Assembly: GCA_026713545.1 (NCBI GenBank)
Contig: JAPOOG010000132.1
Span: forward strand, 1-64,000
Reading direction: 5' to 3'
DNA from: Bryobacterales bacterium
Lineage (GTDB): Bacteria > Acidobacteriota > Terriglobia > Bryobacterales > UBA6623
DNA: 64,000 nucleotides
This document shows positions 1-7,214 of the stretch, piece by piece (positions within the stretch are counted from its first letter, which is position 1; every line of letters begins with the position of its first letter). A program made the translations under genes and the position numbers. A model generated the notes under the pieces. That model saw only the letters and a program-made list of their open reading frames with translations. It had not been told where the DNA came from and did not search any database.

Positions 1-83
1 CCTTGCTCGAGGAGCCGCATGGCTTGGAAACGGCGCTTCTCCAGCGCCTCAAAATCCCGCTTCACACCTTTCGGGTTGCCCAT
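1..83 (-). mobile_element. IS630-type transposase, N-terminal fragment (runs off window)
   Basis: Reading leftwards from ATG at 83 gives 27 residues beginning MGNPKGVKRDFEALEKRR and ending in RLLEQ before the window edge. The basic start followed by a DFEALEKRR..A.RLLEQG-like helix is what I know from the N-terminal helix-turn-helix of IS630-family transposases, which cut and paste DNA at TA dinucleotides. Only the first part of the recognition domain is visible, so neither the catalytic DDE region nor the far terminal repeat can be judged, and it is unknown whether the element is complete. No gene or clear feature was found between it and base 325. It could instead be another small HTH protein. 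Confidence 0.55.
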
Positions 84-324
84 ACCTATATAGACGCTAC
101 CAACTACCAAAAGGTGTCATAATATTTTGCGGGACTCAATAATCCCGCTCCGAAGAAATTCGGCGTCGACAACTTGGGCCTCTCCCATGATGGAATGTCT
201 TTCCATACGGAAGGGATCGAAGATTTCCGGATGCGCTCCGTGCTTCACCGCAAATCGGATTGCGAACTCCGACTCGTTGTGTCCGTAATATCATCACGGA
301 CTGTTGACGAGGCTGATAGGGGTA

Positions 325-894
325 TCAATCCAGGTGTTCGTCCTGGGATTGATGATGGTCGAGTCTGCCAACTGTCCGTAGACGCTGAAACATCTCCTCG
401 ACTTCACTCTCGTCTTCGGGCCGCAGCAGTCGATAACGCGGCGGACACTGAGGCTGCGGCTGACTCGACCCGGGGAGAACCTCACCCCAGTAATGACTGT
501 ACGACAGTCCGTCGATCAAGGCTTGACGAGCGGCGCGTCGCAGCTGGCGCAGCAGCCGGCCCGATGACTCGACATCCCCGGGATAGATGAGCCGAATCCG
601 TCTGCCGTCACGCAGACTGATCCGCAGCATCAACGGTGAGCTCCAGGCCGTCGAATCGATGCGTACGACTTCTCCCCATGCGAACCCCCGCGACCCCATC
701 CGGAGCTGTCGATCGTCCACTTCGATGGCCGGCCGTGTGCCGAGATAGCAAAGCACAAGCGAACTTGCAACGAACAATATCGCGGGAATCAGGGCCGCCC
801 ACCAGCGGGTTCCGCACCAAGCGGAAAAAAGCGCGAAGCAAGCAGCCACAACACCGGCCGGCAGATAGTGACGAGCTGGATGGTAACAGCTCAC
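325..894 (-). CDS. Hypothetical two-helix membrane protein with PH-like domain
   Basis: The 189-residue protein starts with GTG at 894, preceded by a GGGGA ribosome-binding site. Two hydrophobic segments lie at about residues 10-27 and 33-52. They are followed by a cytoplasmic part with alternating hydrophobic strands (IEVDDRQLRMGSRGFAWGEV) that resembles the PH-like domains of bacterial two-helix membrane proteins. The C-terminal third is rich in Arg and Gln and has no recognised motif. No function can be given. It stands alone, convergent to nothing obvious, with the rhomboid gene diverging 227 bp away. Codon use looks like that of its neighbours, and the plus-strand frames over it are poor in comparison. 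Confidence 0.6.
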   Translation of the reverse strand: MSCYHPARHYLPAGVVAACFALFSAWCGTRWWAALIPAILFVASSLVLCYLGTRPAIEVDDRQLRMGSRGFAWGEVVRIDSTAWSSPLMLRISLRDGRRIRLIYPGDVESSGRLLRQLRRAARQALIDGLSYSHYWGEVLPGSSQPQPQCPPRYRLLRPEDESEVEEMFQRLRTVGRLDHHQSQDEHLD

Positions 895-1121
895 GACAAA
901 TCCCCACTAAGCGTAGCGGTCCCCCTTTTTGCCGTCAACCAGTATCGAACCGTTTTGTATCGAAGAGCCAAGTCCGATCGGGACAGGCGCCTTTTTCGAG
1001 AGTGCAGACGGGATGCGATTCGATAGAGGGCCCATCGTGCACTTTTGCGCACTACCTGCGGTTTGACCCTCATCCCCGGCAGGCCCTATGCTGCTAATGA
1101 ACATCGCAGGATAGCGTCAGA

Positions 1122-1880
1122 GTGGGCGGTTACACGCAGTATTCACGCGCGCAGTTCGGCTTCGGCGGGATCGTTCCGCAAGGCATCAAACTGCTGTTGA
1201 TTTCAAACGGCGTCATCTTTGTCATCTACTTTCTCTGCTACCACACGGGCATCAATTCCCTGCTATGGGTATTCCACTTCCTCAGCCTGATTCCGGATTG
1301 GGTCGTCCGCGGCGCACTCTGGCAGCCATTCACCTACCTATTCCTGCACAGCCCCACCGGGTTCGGCCACATCCTCGTCAACATGCTAATGCTCTGGATG
1401 TTCGGCAGCGATCTCGAGCGTGACTGGGGCAAAAAGAGGTTCTTCCACTTCTACTTCGTCTGCGGCGCCGGCGCTGGCCTGCTCGATGTCACGGCGCGCT
1501 TCGCTATGGGGGAGAACACAGCGGGGGCGACGATCGGGGCGTCGGGAGCAATCTACGGAGTCCTGCTGGCGTTCGGGCTGCTTTACCCGAACCGGACCAT
1601 CTACGTTTTCCTGATGTTCCCGATTCCGGCGCGCATCTTCGTACTGATTATGGGCGTGATTGCCTTCCTCTCCGCCGTGGCAGGCTCCGGAGGCGGCATC
1701 GCTCACTATGCCCATCTCGGCGGAATGGTCTTTGGTTACTTCTATCTCCGTCACCGACCGAGGTTTCTGAATATCGATTGGATGGAAAGCTACAGACGGT
1801 GGCAAATGCGCCGGGCCCGTCGGCGTTTTCAGGTCTACATGAAGAAACGCGACGGCCGAGGGGGCGATTGGGTGAACTAG
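1122..1880 (+). CDS. Rhomboid family intramembrane serine protease
   Basis: A 252-residue polytopic membrane protein that should cleave single-pass membrane proteins within the bilayer. The family signature is complete: an HILVNMLMLWMFG helix near residues 83-95, the catalytic serine in GASGAIYG (Ser141) and the catalytic histidine in AHLGG (His198). About six membrane helices are visible, followed by a short, very basic tail (RRWQMRRARRRF). The start is a GTG at 1122. The gene is followed 104 bp later by tatA with its own promoter, so the two are probably separate units. Substrates cannot be told from sequence, but in Gram-negative bacteria rhomboids can act in protein quality control or, as in Providencia, in TatA maturation, which makes the neighbouring tatA worth noting. 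Confidence 0.9.
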   Translation: MGGYTQYSRAQFGFGGIVPQGIKLLLISNGVIFVIYFLCYHTGINSLLWVFHFLSLIPDWVVRGALWQPFTYLFLHSPTGFGHILVNMLMLWMFGSDLERDWGKKRFFHFYFVCGAGAGLLDVTARFAMGENTAGATIGASGAIYGVLLAFGLLYPNRTIYVFLMFPIPARIFVLIMGVIAFLSAVAGSGGGIAHYAHLGGMVFGYFYLRHRPRFLNIDWMESYRRWQMRRARRRFQVYMKKRDGRGGDWVN

Positions 1881-1936
1881 TCCAGAAGGCCGTTTCCAGG
1901 AGCACGATCGTGGCTCCGAGGCTCTCAAACCTCGCC

Positions 1937-1965
1937 TTGACGCTCCTTCCCGGTGTTCCTACAAT
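1937..1965 (+). promoter_or_regulatory. Sigma-70-type promoter of tatA
   Basis: TTGACG at 1937-1942 and TACAAT at 1960-1965 are separated by 17 bp, close to the vegetative consensus. The tatA ribosome-binding site AGGAGG (1973-1978) and ATG (1985) follow directly, so the 5-prime leader would be very short. Confidence 0.7.
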
Positions 1966-1984
1966 GATCCACAGGAGGCTTTGA

Positions 1985-2218
1985 ATGTCGCTAATGAATG
2001 CCTCACACCTGCCGTTTGGTCTCATCATTCCAACGTTGGGCGTGCAGGAACTGATCATCATTCTGCTCATCGCCGTGTTGATTTTCGGTGGCCGCAAGAT
2101 TCCCGAGATCTTCAAGGGATTCGGAGAAGGCATCCGTGAATTCAAAAGCGCGATGAAGAAGGAAGACAAGCAAACAGCGAGCACCGGGGAGAAGAAGGAA
2201 GCACCTCGACCTTCTTAG
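1985..2218 (+). CDS. tatA: Twin-arginine translocase subunit TatA
   Basis: The 77-residue protein has the TatA/E plan. A single N-terminal membrane helix (about residues 20-36, LGVQELIIILLIAVLIFGG) leads into the hinge FGGRKIPEI, an amphipathic helix (FKGFGEGIREFKSAM) and a charged, disordered tail. It forms the pore component of the Tat system, which exports folded proteins across the inner membrane. AGGAGG six bases before the ATG fixes the start. No tatB or tatC gene is adjacent, as is common in this kind of bacterium. At least six genes in this window encode twin-arginine-like signal peptides that could use it. A strong intrinsic terminator follows at 2268-2299. Confidence 0.92.
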   Translation: MSLMNASHLPFGLIIPTLGVQELIIILLIAVLIFGGRKIPEIFKGFGEGIREFKSAMKKEDKQTASTGEKKEAPRPS

Positions 2219-2267
2219 CCGTTCGTACCGTCATTCAACGGGCGACTCCAAGCAGACAGGCAAGAAG

Positions 2268-2299
2268 AAACCCCCTCCGGCCCGGCCGGAGGGGGGTTT
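2268..2299. terminator. Bidirectional intrinsic terminator between tatA and HU
   Basis: A nearly perfect GC-rich stem (AAACCCCCTCCGG paired with CCGGAGGGGGGTTT around a short CGG-containing loop) lies between the convergent tatA and HU genes. The A-run on the left and the T-run on the right allow it to act in both directions. Confidence 0.8.
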
Positions 2300-2326
2300 G
2301 TCCCTTTGAAAACTGCCGAGACGCTA

Positions 2327-2626
2327 CTACTTCGGAGGTACGATTGCGTCCTTCGCGGACTTGGCAAGTCGAAATTTGACGACATTCTTCGCCGGAATCT
2401 TGATCGCTTGTCCGGTCGCCGGGTTCCTGCCCATGCGCTCTTTCCGACGGGTTCGTACAAGGCGACCGAGACCGGGAACAACGAAAACGTCAGCACGCTT
2501 CGTTTCCTTCACGGCCAGTTGTTCCAATTCCTCGAAAATCTGTTTGACTTCCTTCTTGGTGACACCGACCTTGTCCGCCAAATTGGCAATGATCTGCGCC
2601 TGGGTAAGTTTGTTCCGTTCAGCCAT
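2327..2626 (-). CDS. hup: HU family nucleoid DNA-binding protein
   Basis: A 99-residue histone-like protein starting MAERNKLTQAQIIANLADKV. The helical dimerisation part (residues 7-45) is followed by the beta-arm region with the family motif RTRRKERMGRNPATGQAIKIPA (written here as RKERMGRNPATG), which grips the minor groove. HU bends and compacts DNA. I chose the ATG at 2626 because AAGGAGGAGC lies just before it. The reading frame extends 21 codons further upstream without coding character. The transcript should end at the shared terminator at 2268-2299. The protein is a little longer than the usual 90 residues, owing to a short N-terminal extension and the tail AKDAIVPPK. Confidence 0.93.
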   Translation of the reverse strand: MAERNKLTQAQIIANLADKVGVTKKEVKQIFEELEQLAVKETKRADVFVVPGLGRLVRTRRKERMGRNPATGQAIKIPAKNVVKFRLAKSAKDAIVPPK

Positions 2627-2720
2627 GCTCCTCCTTATAAATCCCAGCCGGACGAGTGTCCCGGCCGGACAGGTGCAAAGCATAAACACATAGAAATGTT
2701 TTATTCATGCCCGCTTCCCT

Positions 2721-2749
2721 ATCGTAAGCCACTCCGTGAGCGCTGTAAA
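2721..2749 (-). promoter_or_regulatory. Promoter of the HU gene
   Basis: On the minus strand TTTACA (2749-2744) and TACGAT (2726-2721) are 17 bp apart. The leader of roughly 90 nt contains an inverted repeat around 2645-2670 (CCAGCCGG against CCGGCCGG), which could form a 5-prime hairpin. Confidence 0.5.
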
Positions 2750-2949
2750 GTGCGGATCGGTTGTCGAAGCCCCTGTCCATAGGGTTTCGAGCGGACTGAA
2801 CGGCGGCACATCCGCCCCGCGCGCGTGCTTTGGCCCCTGGCCTTATCAAAGAGAACCAGACCTTTTCTGCGAGCAGAAGACATCCTGCGGAGGCGACGAA
2901 CGCACCAACACTGCCTACAATGGGAGTTCCAGCGTTTTCTATCGTCATC

Positions 2950-4296
2950 GTGAGGAGCGTAATTCACGTAGTCGGTGGCGGACTGGCCGGTCCCGAAGCG
3001 GCGATGCAAGCGGCCCGCTTGGGTCATCCAGTGCGACTCTATGAAATGCGTCCGGTCCGCCCGACACCGGCCCACCAAACGAACAACCTAGGCGAACTCG
3101 TTTGCAGCAACTCTCTCAAGACCGAGACCCCTTGTTCCGCTCCGTGGCTGCTCAAAGAAGAATTGCGTCGCATGGGGTCGCTGTGCCTCAACGTCGCGGA
3201 CGGTGTCCGTGTCCCTGGAGGTCATGCTCTTGCCGTAGACCGTCAGGAATTCGCCGAGGCCGTCACCGCCCGTATCGAGCAAGAGGCCCTCATTGAGGTC
3301 GTTCGCGATGAAGTCACCGAGATACCGCTCGACGCCATCGTTGTCGTCGCGAGCGGCCCGCTGACCAGCGATGCTCTTGCCGCATCCATCGTGCGGCTGA
3401 CGGGCCGCGAGCGGTTGTTCTTCTTCGATGCGATTAGCCCGATTGTCGATGCCGAAACAATCAATAGAGAGGTTGTCTTTCAGGCTTCCCGCTATGGCAA
3501 GTCAGTCAATGACGGAGGCGACTATCTCAACTGCCCGTTCACACGCGAGCAATATGAGCGGTTCTACATGGCTCTGACTGAAGCACAACAGCATCGCGGC
3601 CACGACTTCGACAACCCGAACTACTTTGAAGGCTGTCTGCCGATCGAAGAGATCGCGCGCCGCGGCGTTGACACGCTTCGATTCGGTCCGATGAAACCCG
3701 TGGGCCTCCGAAACCCGCAGACGGGCGAATCGTTCTACGCCGTGGTTCAACTTCGTCAAGAGGACATGCGGGCGGGTTCGTACAACTTGGTGGGTTTCCA
3801 GAACCATCTCAAGTACGGCGAGCAGAAGCGCATTCTGCGGTTGATTCCCGGCTTGGAACGAGCGGAGTTCCTGCGCTACGGTCAAATCCATCGCAACACA
3901 TACATCAATGCACCGGCTCTGCTCACCGGTTCCCTGCATCTGAGATCGCATCCGAATATCTTCTTTGCGGGACAGCTCTCGGGAGTGGAAGGCTACGTGG
4001 AATCCATCGCGACAGGACTGATGGCGGGCCGCAACGCCGCGCGCTTGGCAGACGGAGCGGACCCACTGACTTGGCCGCGTCCCACGGCCCACGGCTCGCT
4101 GGCCGCCTATATTTCGGGGGCGAACCCGGACAACTATCAGCCGGCCAACATTACCTTCGATCTTCTGCCGCCGCTTGCGCCCGAAGAGGCAAGCCGCTAT
4201 CGCCTCGACAAGAAGGCGCGGCGGCGCCGACAGTGTCAACGCGGACGCGAAGAGCTTTCCTGTTTCCTGGAGGCCCATGCCCCCGTCGCCTCATAG
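2950..4296 (+). CDS. trmFO: Folate/FAD-dependent tRNA m5U54 methyltransferase TrmFO
   Basis: TrmFO makes 5-methyluridine at position 54 of the tRNA T-loop, using methylenetetrahydrofolate and FAD. The dinucleotide-binding motif VVGGGLAGPEAA begins a few residues after the start. TNNLGELVCSNSLK, the FFDAISPIVD segment, CLPIEEIARRG and FAGQLSGVEGYVESIATGL are diagnostic family blocks. The start is uncertain. GTG at 2950 gives the usual short N-terminus (448 residues), while an upstream ATG at 2920 overlaps a TACAAT sequence that may be the -10 element. GAGGAG at 2952-2957 lies just inside the GTG start. The end overlaps xerC by 20 bases. The trmFO-xerC pairing is known from Firmicutes and other phyla. 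Confidence 0.92.
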   Translation: MRSVIHVVGGGLAGPEAAMQAARLGHPVRLYEMRPVRPTPAHQTNNLGELVCSNSLKTETPCSAPWLLKEELRRMGSLCLNVADGVRVPGGHALAVDRQEFAEAVTARIEQEALIEVVRDEVTEIPLDAIVVVASGPLTSDALAASIVRLTGRERLFFFDAISPIVDAETINREVVFQASRYGKSVNDGGDYLNCPFTREQYERFYMALTEAQQHRGHDFDNPNYFEGCLPIEEIARRGVDTLRFGPMKPVGLRNPQTGESFYAVVQLRQEDMRAGSYNLVGFQNHLKYGEQKRILRLIPGLERAEFLRYGQIHRNTYINAPALLTGSLHLRSHPNIFFAGQLSGVEGYVESIATGLMAGRNAARLADGADPLTWPRPTAHGSLAAYISGANPDNYQPANITFDLLPPLAPEEASRYRLDKKARRRRQCQRGREELSCFLEAHAPVAS

Positions 4297-5218
4297 GCCC
4301 CCTAGTCTTGCGGATCAGATCGGGCGGTTTCTCGATTCACTTCGACGGGCAAATCTCTCACAGCACACGATTCGAAACTACGGGGCCGATCTGGAACAGT
4401 TCCGTTCGTACCTGAGCCCTGCAGGAACCGAGCCTCCGACGGCTTCTGAAGTCGATCCGCTGCTTCTGCGGGAATTCATGGCGCACTGCTTTGATCGCGG
4501 CAATGCAAACCGCTCGGTCTCGCGGAAGCTATCGTCTCTGCGGGCCTTTTTCAAGTTTCTGCACCAACAGGGAGAAATCCCATCGAATCCAGCCAAGCTC
4601 GTTTCGATGCCAAAAACTCCCCAGAAGCTGCCGGCGGTCATGACGGCTGAGCAAGCCAACGCGCTCGTGGACTCGATTCCCTCGAGGCTCTCGGTTGAGC
4701 CGCCGGGCAAGACCAAACTCTCGGACGCTTCCGCCGCCCGCGACCGGGTCATCTTCGAGCTGTTGTATGGCTGTGGCCTGCGGGTGAGTGAGCTCGTCGG
4801 TCTGAACATCGAAGATCTGGACTTCTCCGAGCGCTGGATCCGCGTTCGGGGAAAAGGCCGCAAAGAGCGTTTGGTCCCCTTTGGTGAACGCGCCGACGAG
4901 GCTGTGCAAGCTTACCTGCAGGCCCGCGGTCATGTCGAACAACGAGCCCTGCTATTGAACACGCGGGTAGGGCGGCTGTCTTCCCGCAGCGTCGAGCGCA
5001 TCGTGAAAAGATATGCCCTGCTCTTTTCCGGCGACCCCGACTTGCATCCGCACTCTTTGCGGCATGCGTTTGCGACTCACTTGTTGGCCGACGGCGCGGA
5101 CCTTCGATCGATCCAAGAGTTGCTCGGTCATGCCAGCCTCTCTACAACGCAGAAATACACACAGCTTTCATTCAAAGATCTGATGGAAGTGTACGATCGT
5201 TCACACCCGAAGGCATAG
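4277..5218 (+). CDS. xerC: Tyrosine recombinase XerC-like
   Basis: A 313-residue site-specific recombinase with a SAM-like N-terminal DNA-binding domain (about residues 10-100) and a C-terminal catalytic domain. All catalytic residues are present: Arg169 (CGLRVSEL), Lys193 (RGKGRKER), His259 and Arg262 (HSLRHAFATHLL), His285 (LLGHASLSTT) and Tyr294 (KYTQL). XerC with XerD resolves chromosome dimers at dif. The start at 4277 is supported by TGGAGG just upstream and lies inside the end of trmFO, so the two are translationally coupled. The housekeeping context argues against a phage or integron integrase, and no dif-like site was recognised in the window. It might equally be the XerD paralogue. 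Confidence 0.88.
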   Translation: MPPSPHRPPSLADQIGRFLDSLRRANLSQHTIRNYGADLEQFRSYLSPAGTEPPTASEVDPLLLREFMAHCFDRGNANRSVSRKLSSLRAFFKFLHQQGEIPSNPAKLVSMPKTPQKLPAVMTAEQANALVDSIPSRLSVEPPGKTKLSDASAARDRVIFELLYGCGLRVSELVGLNIEDLDFSERWIRVRGKGRKERLVPFGERADEAVQAYLQARGHVEQRALLLNTRVGRLSSRSVERIVKRYALLFSGDPDLHPHSLRHAFATHLLADGADLRSIQELLGHASLSTTQKYTQLSFKDLMEVYDRSHPKA

Positions 5219-5335
5219 AGCGGGGCCGTCCGCGGTCACTTGGCGAGAGGCGTCGTCCGGCGCCTTATTCAAATGCTCCGCAAAAAAGCCGTCACCGGCT
5301 GGCGCAAACCAAGCGCCCTGCTACAACCTCCACGA

Positions 5336-6160
5336 CTACCCTCCATGGATTGTCACCTTGCGGACCATCAGATTCCAGAACCAGGCTCCGAAGACGGCTA
5401 ACGCGATGATCCACAGATACTGCAGGGCCAGGGCCTCATAGATCTCACTTTCGTTGAGCTTGCCGAGATAGAGGCGCAACGGTGTATACGCGATGTGCTG
5501 GAAAGGCAAATAGGCGACGATCTTCTGCAAAGTGTCGGGGAACATCGTCATGGGAACGAGCAGTCCCGACAATAGCTCGAAGACGAAGTACTTGGCGCGC
5601 AGCAAGCCCAGGATCGACTTCATGCGAATGGCGAACGTGCCGACGATAAAGTTCAAAGCGCCCGTCAGCAAGATGCTCGCGGCGAGCGAGATCAAGAAGA
5701 ACCCGAAGTGCGGTGCGCTTGCCGGCCCTTGCACTGGAAAAACGAGCGAGATCACGATGCCAGCCGGGATGGTAAGCATCACCAGGCGAAAGGCGGATTC
5801 GCCCAACGCGCGGCCCATCTGCATGCTCTGAACGCTGACGGGTTTCAACAGAGACAACGCGATCTTGCCCTCCATCACCTCATAGGAAATGTTCTGATCG
5901 ATGTTGTTGAAATAGACCGAACGGATCACCCAACCCACCGAAACGTATGTCACCATCTCGGCGAACGTGAACCCGGCGGCGAAGTCGGGGTCGGTGGCGT
6001 AGAGCGCCTTCCAAATGAAGTAATAGACCGTGACGTTGATCAGATAGGTGACGATGCCGGTGTAATAGCGCAGCCGGAACGCCAGGATGTTGACGAAGCC
6101 GATGCGCGAGAACTCCAGCAGGTCGCCCAGTTGTCGAGAGAGGGCGAGGGCAGCCGTCAT
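5336..6160 (-). CDS. ABC-2 family transporter permease
   Basis: A 274-residue integral membrane protein with about six hydrophobic helices and the motif MEGKIALSLLKPVS, typical of the ABC-2 permeases formerly called DUF990. Its start overlaps the end of the ATPase gene by four bases, so the two are translated together and form one exporter. In the family as I know it the ATPase usually serves two such permeases. Here only one is present, because the next gene downstream is the convergent xerC. It may homodimerise or have a partner elsewhere. The substrate is unknown. Confidence 0.82.
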   Translation of the reverse strand: MTAALALSRQLGDLLEFSRIGFVNILAFRLRYYTGIVTYLINVTVYYFIWKALYATDPDFAAGFTFAEMVTYVSVGWVIRSVYFNNIDQNISYEVMEGKIALSLLKPVSVQSMQMGRALGESAFRLVMLTIPAGIVISLVFPVQGPASAPHFGFFLISLAASILLTGALNFIVGTFAIRMKSILGLLRAKYFVFELLSGLLVPMTMFPDTLQKIVAYLPFQHIAYTPLRLYLGKLNESEIYEALALQYLWIIALAVFGAWFWNLMVRKVTIHGG

Positions 6161-7176
6161 CGCTGTTGCATCGCGGGGAGCGTGCTGCCGGTGTAGATGC
6201 GCTTGACGATCTCTTCGATCGATTCCTCCTCGATGAAGATATCCCTGATTTCAGCCGTGGAGACTACGCGGCGGATGACGTCACCCGAAGTGAAATCCTC
6301 GCGATCGAAAGAGAACCGGTAGGTGAGCTCGTCGAGGCGCTCCTTGCCGACGCCGGGCAACTCGAACGTCTCGATCGCCACTCCCTGCGCCACGTCCTTG
6401 AGCTCGAACTTGATTTGCGTTTGACGCCAGAGCATACGCTTCAGCTCGTCGAGCGGACCGTCAAACAGAATATGACCGTGATCAATGATCATCAGTCGGC
6501 TGCACAACTCCTCGATGTCGGAAAGATCGTGTGTCGTCAGCAGGATGGTCGTTCCGTATTCACGATTGACTTCTTTGAGAAACTGCCGGATGTTCTCTTT
6601 CGCGAGCAGATCAAGCCCGATCGTCGGCTCATCGAGAAACAGCAAGGGAGGGTTGTGGAGCAGCGCCGCCACCATGTCGCAACGCATGCGCTCCCCGAGA
6701 CTGAGCTTGCGGACGGGTTGATGCAGATAGCGATTGATGGCAAGAATGTCGTCGAACCGCGCCATGCGAGCTTCGTAGTCCGCGTCACTGACGTCGTAGA
6801 TACGCTTCAGCAAGCGAAAGGATTCGACGACGGCGATGTCCCACCAAAGCTGCGTCCTCTGGCCAAACACGGCTCCGATGGTGCGGGTATAGGCCGTACG
6901 CTCGCGGTAGGGAACATAGCCGTTCGCGCGCACTTCGCCCGAGGTCGGAACAAGAATGCCGGTGAGCATCTTGACGGTAGTGGACTTGCCCGCCCCATTC
7001 GGACCGATGTACCCGACCATCTCGCCGGGCGTGATCTGGAATGACACGTCGTTGACGGCGCGCAGCGTCGTGTACTCGCGGGAGAACAGGTCTTGAACAG
7101 CACCCCAAAGACCTTCCTTACGCTTGAATGTGCGGAATTCCTTGACGAGGTCGACCGCCTCGACTTGGCCGAGCAT
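6157..7176 (-). CDS. ABC transporter ATP-binding protein (ABC-2 exporter)
   Basis: A 339-residue nucleotide-binding subunit with Walker A GPNGAGKST, signature LSLGERMRCD, Walker B LLFLDEPTIGLD and the switch histidine in LLTTHDLSDIEEL. The N-terminal region VDLVKEFRTFKRKEGLWGAV and the long C-terminal regulatory portion match ATPases partnered with DUF990-type permeases, once grouped with NodI/DrrA-like exporters. It should power export of an unidentified substrate through the permease encoded by the overlapping next gene. It is the first gene of a two-gene minus-strand unit and starts 38 bp from the stop of the SelA-like gene, so a longer transcript from upstream is possible. Confidence 0.88.
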   Translation of the reverse strand: MLGQVEAVDLVKEFRTFKRKEGLWGAVQDLFSREYTTLRAVNDVSFQITPGEMVGYIGPNGAGKSTTVKMLTGILVPTSGEVRANGYVPYRERTAYTRTIGAVFGQRTQLWWDIAVVESFRLLKRIYDVSDADYEARMARFDDILAINRYLHQPVRKLSLGERMRCDMVAALLHNPPLLFLDEPTIGLDLLAKENIRQFLKEVNREYGTTILLTTHDLSDIEELCSRLMIIDHGHILFDGPLDELKRMLWRQTQIKFELKDVAQGVAIETFELPGVGKERLDELTYRFSFDREDFTSGDVIRRVVSTAEIRDIFIEEESIEEIVKRIYTGSTLPAMQQR

Positions 7177-7214
7177 GGCGCCTCATTCTAGCACCGGCCG
7201 GAGCAGATCACGGC

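Noticed and set aside
4277-5218. XerC-like protein as a phage or island integrase
   Set aside because: It overlaps trmFO, a conserved housekeeping pairing, and no attachment site or phage genes were found.
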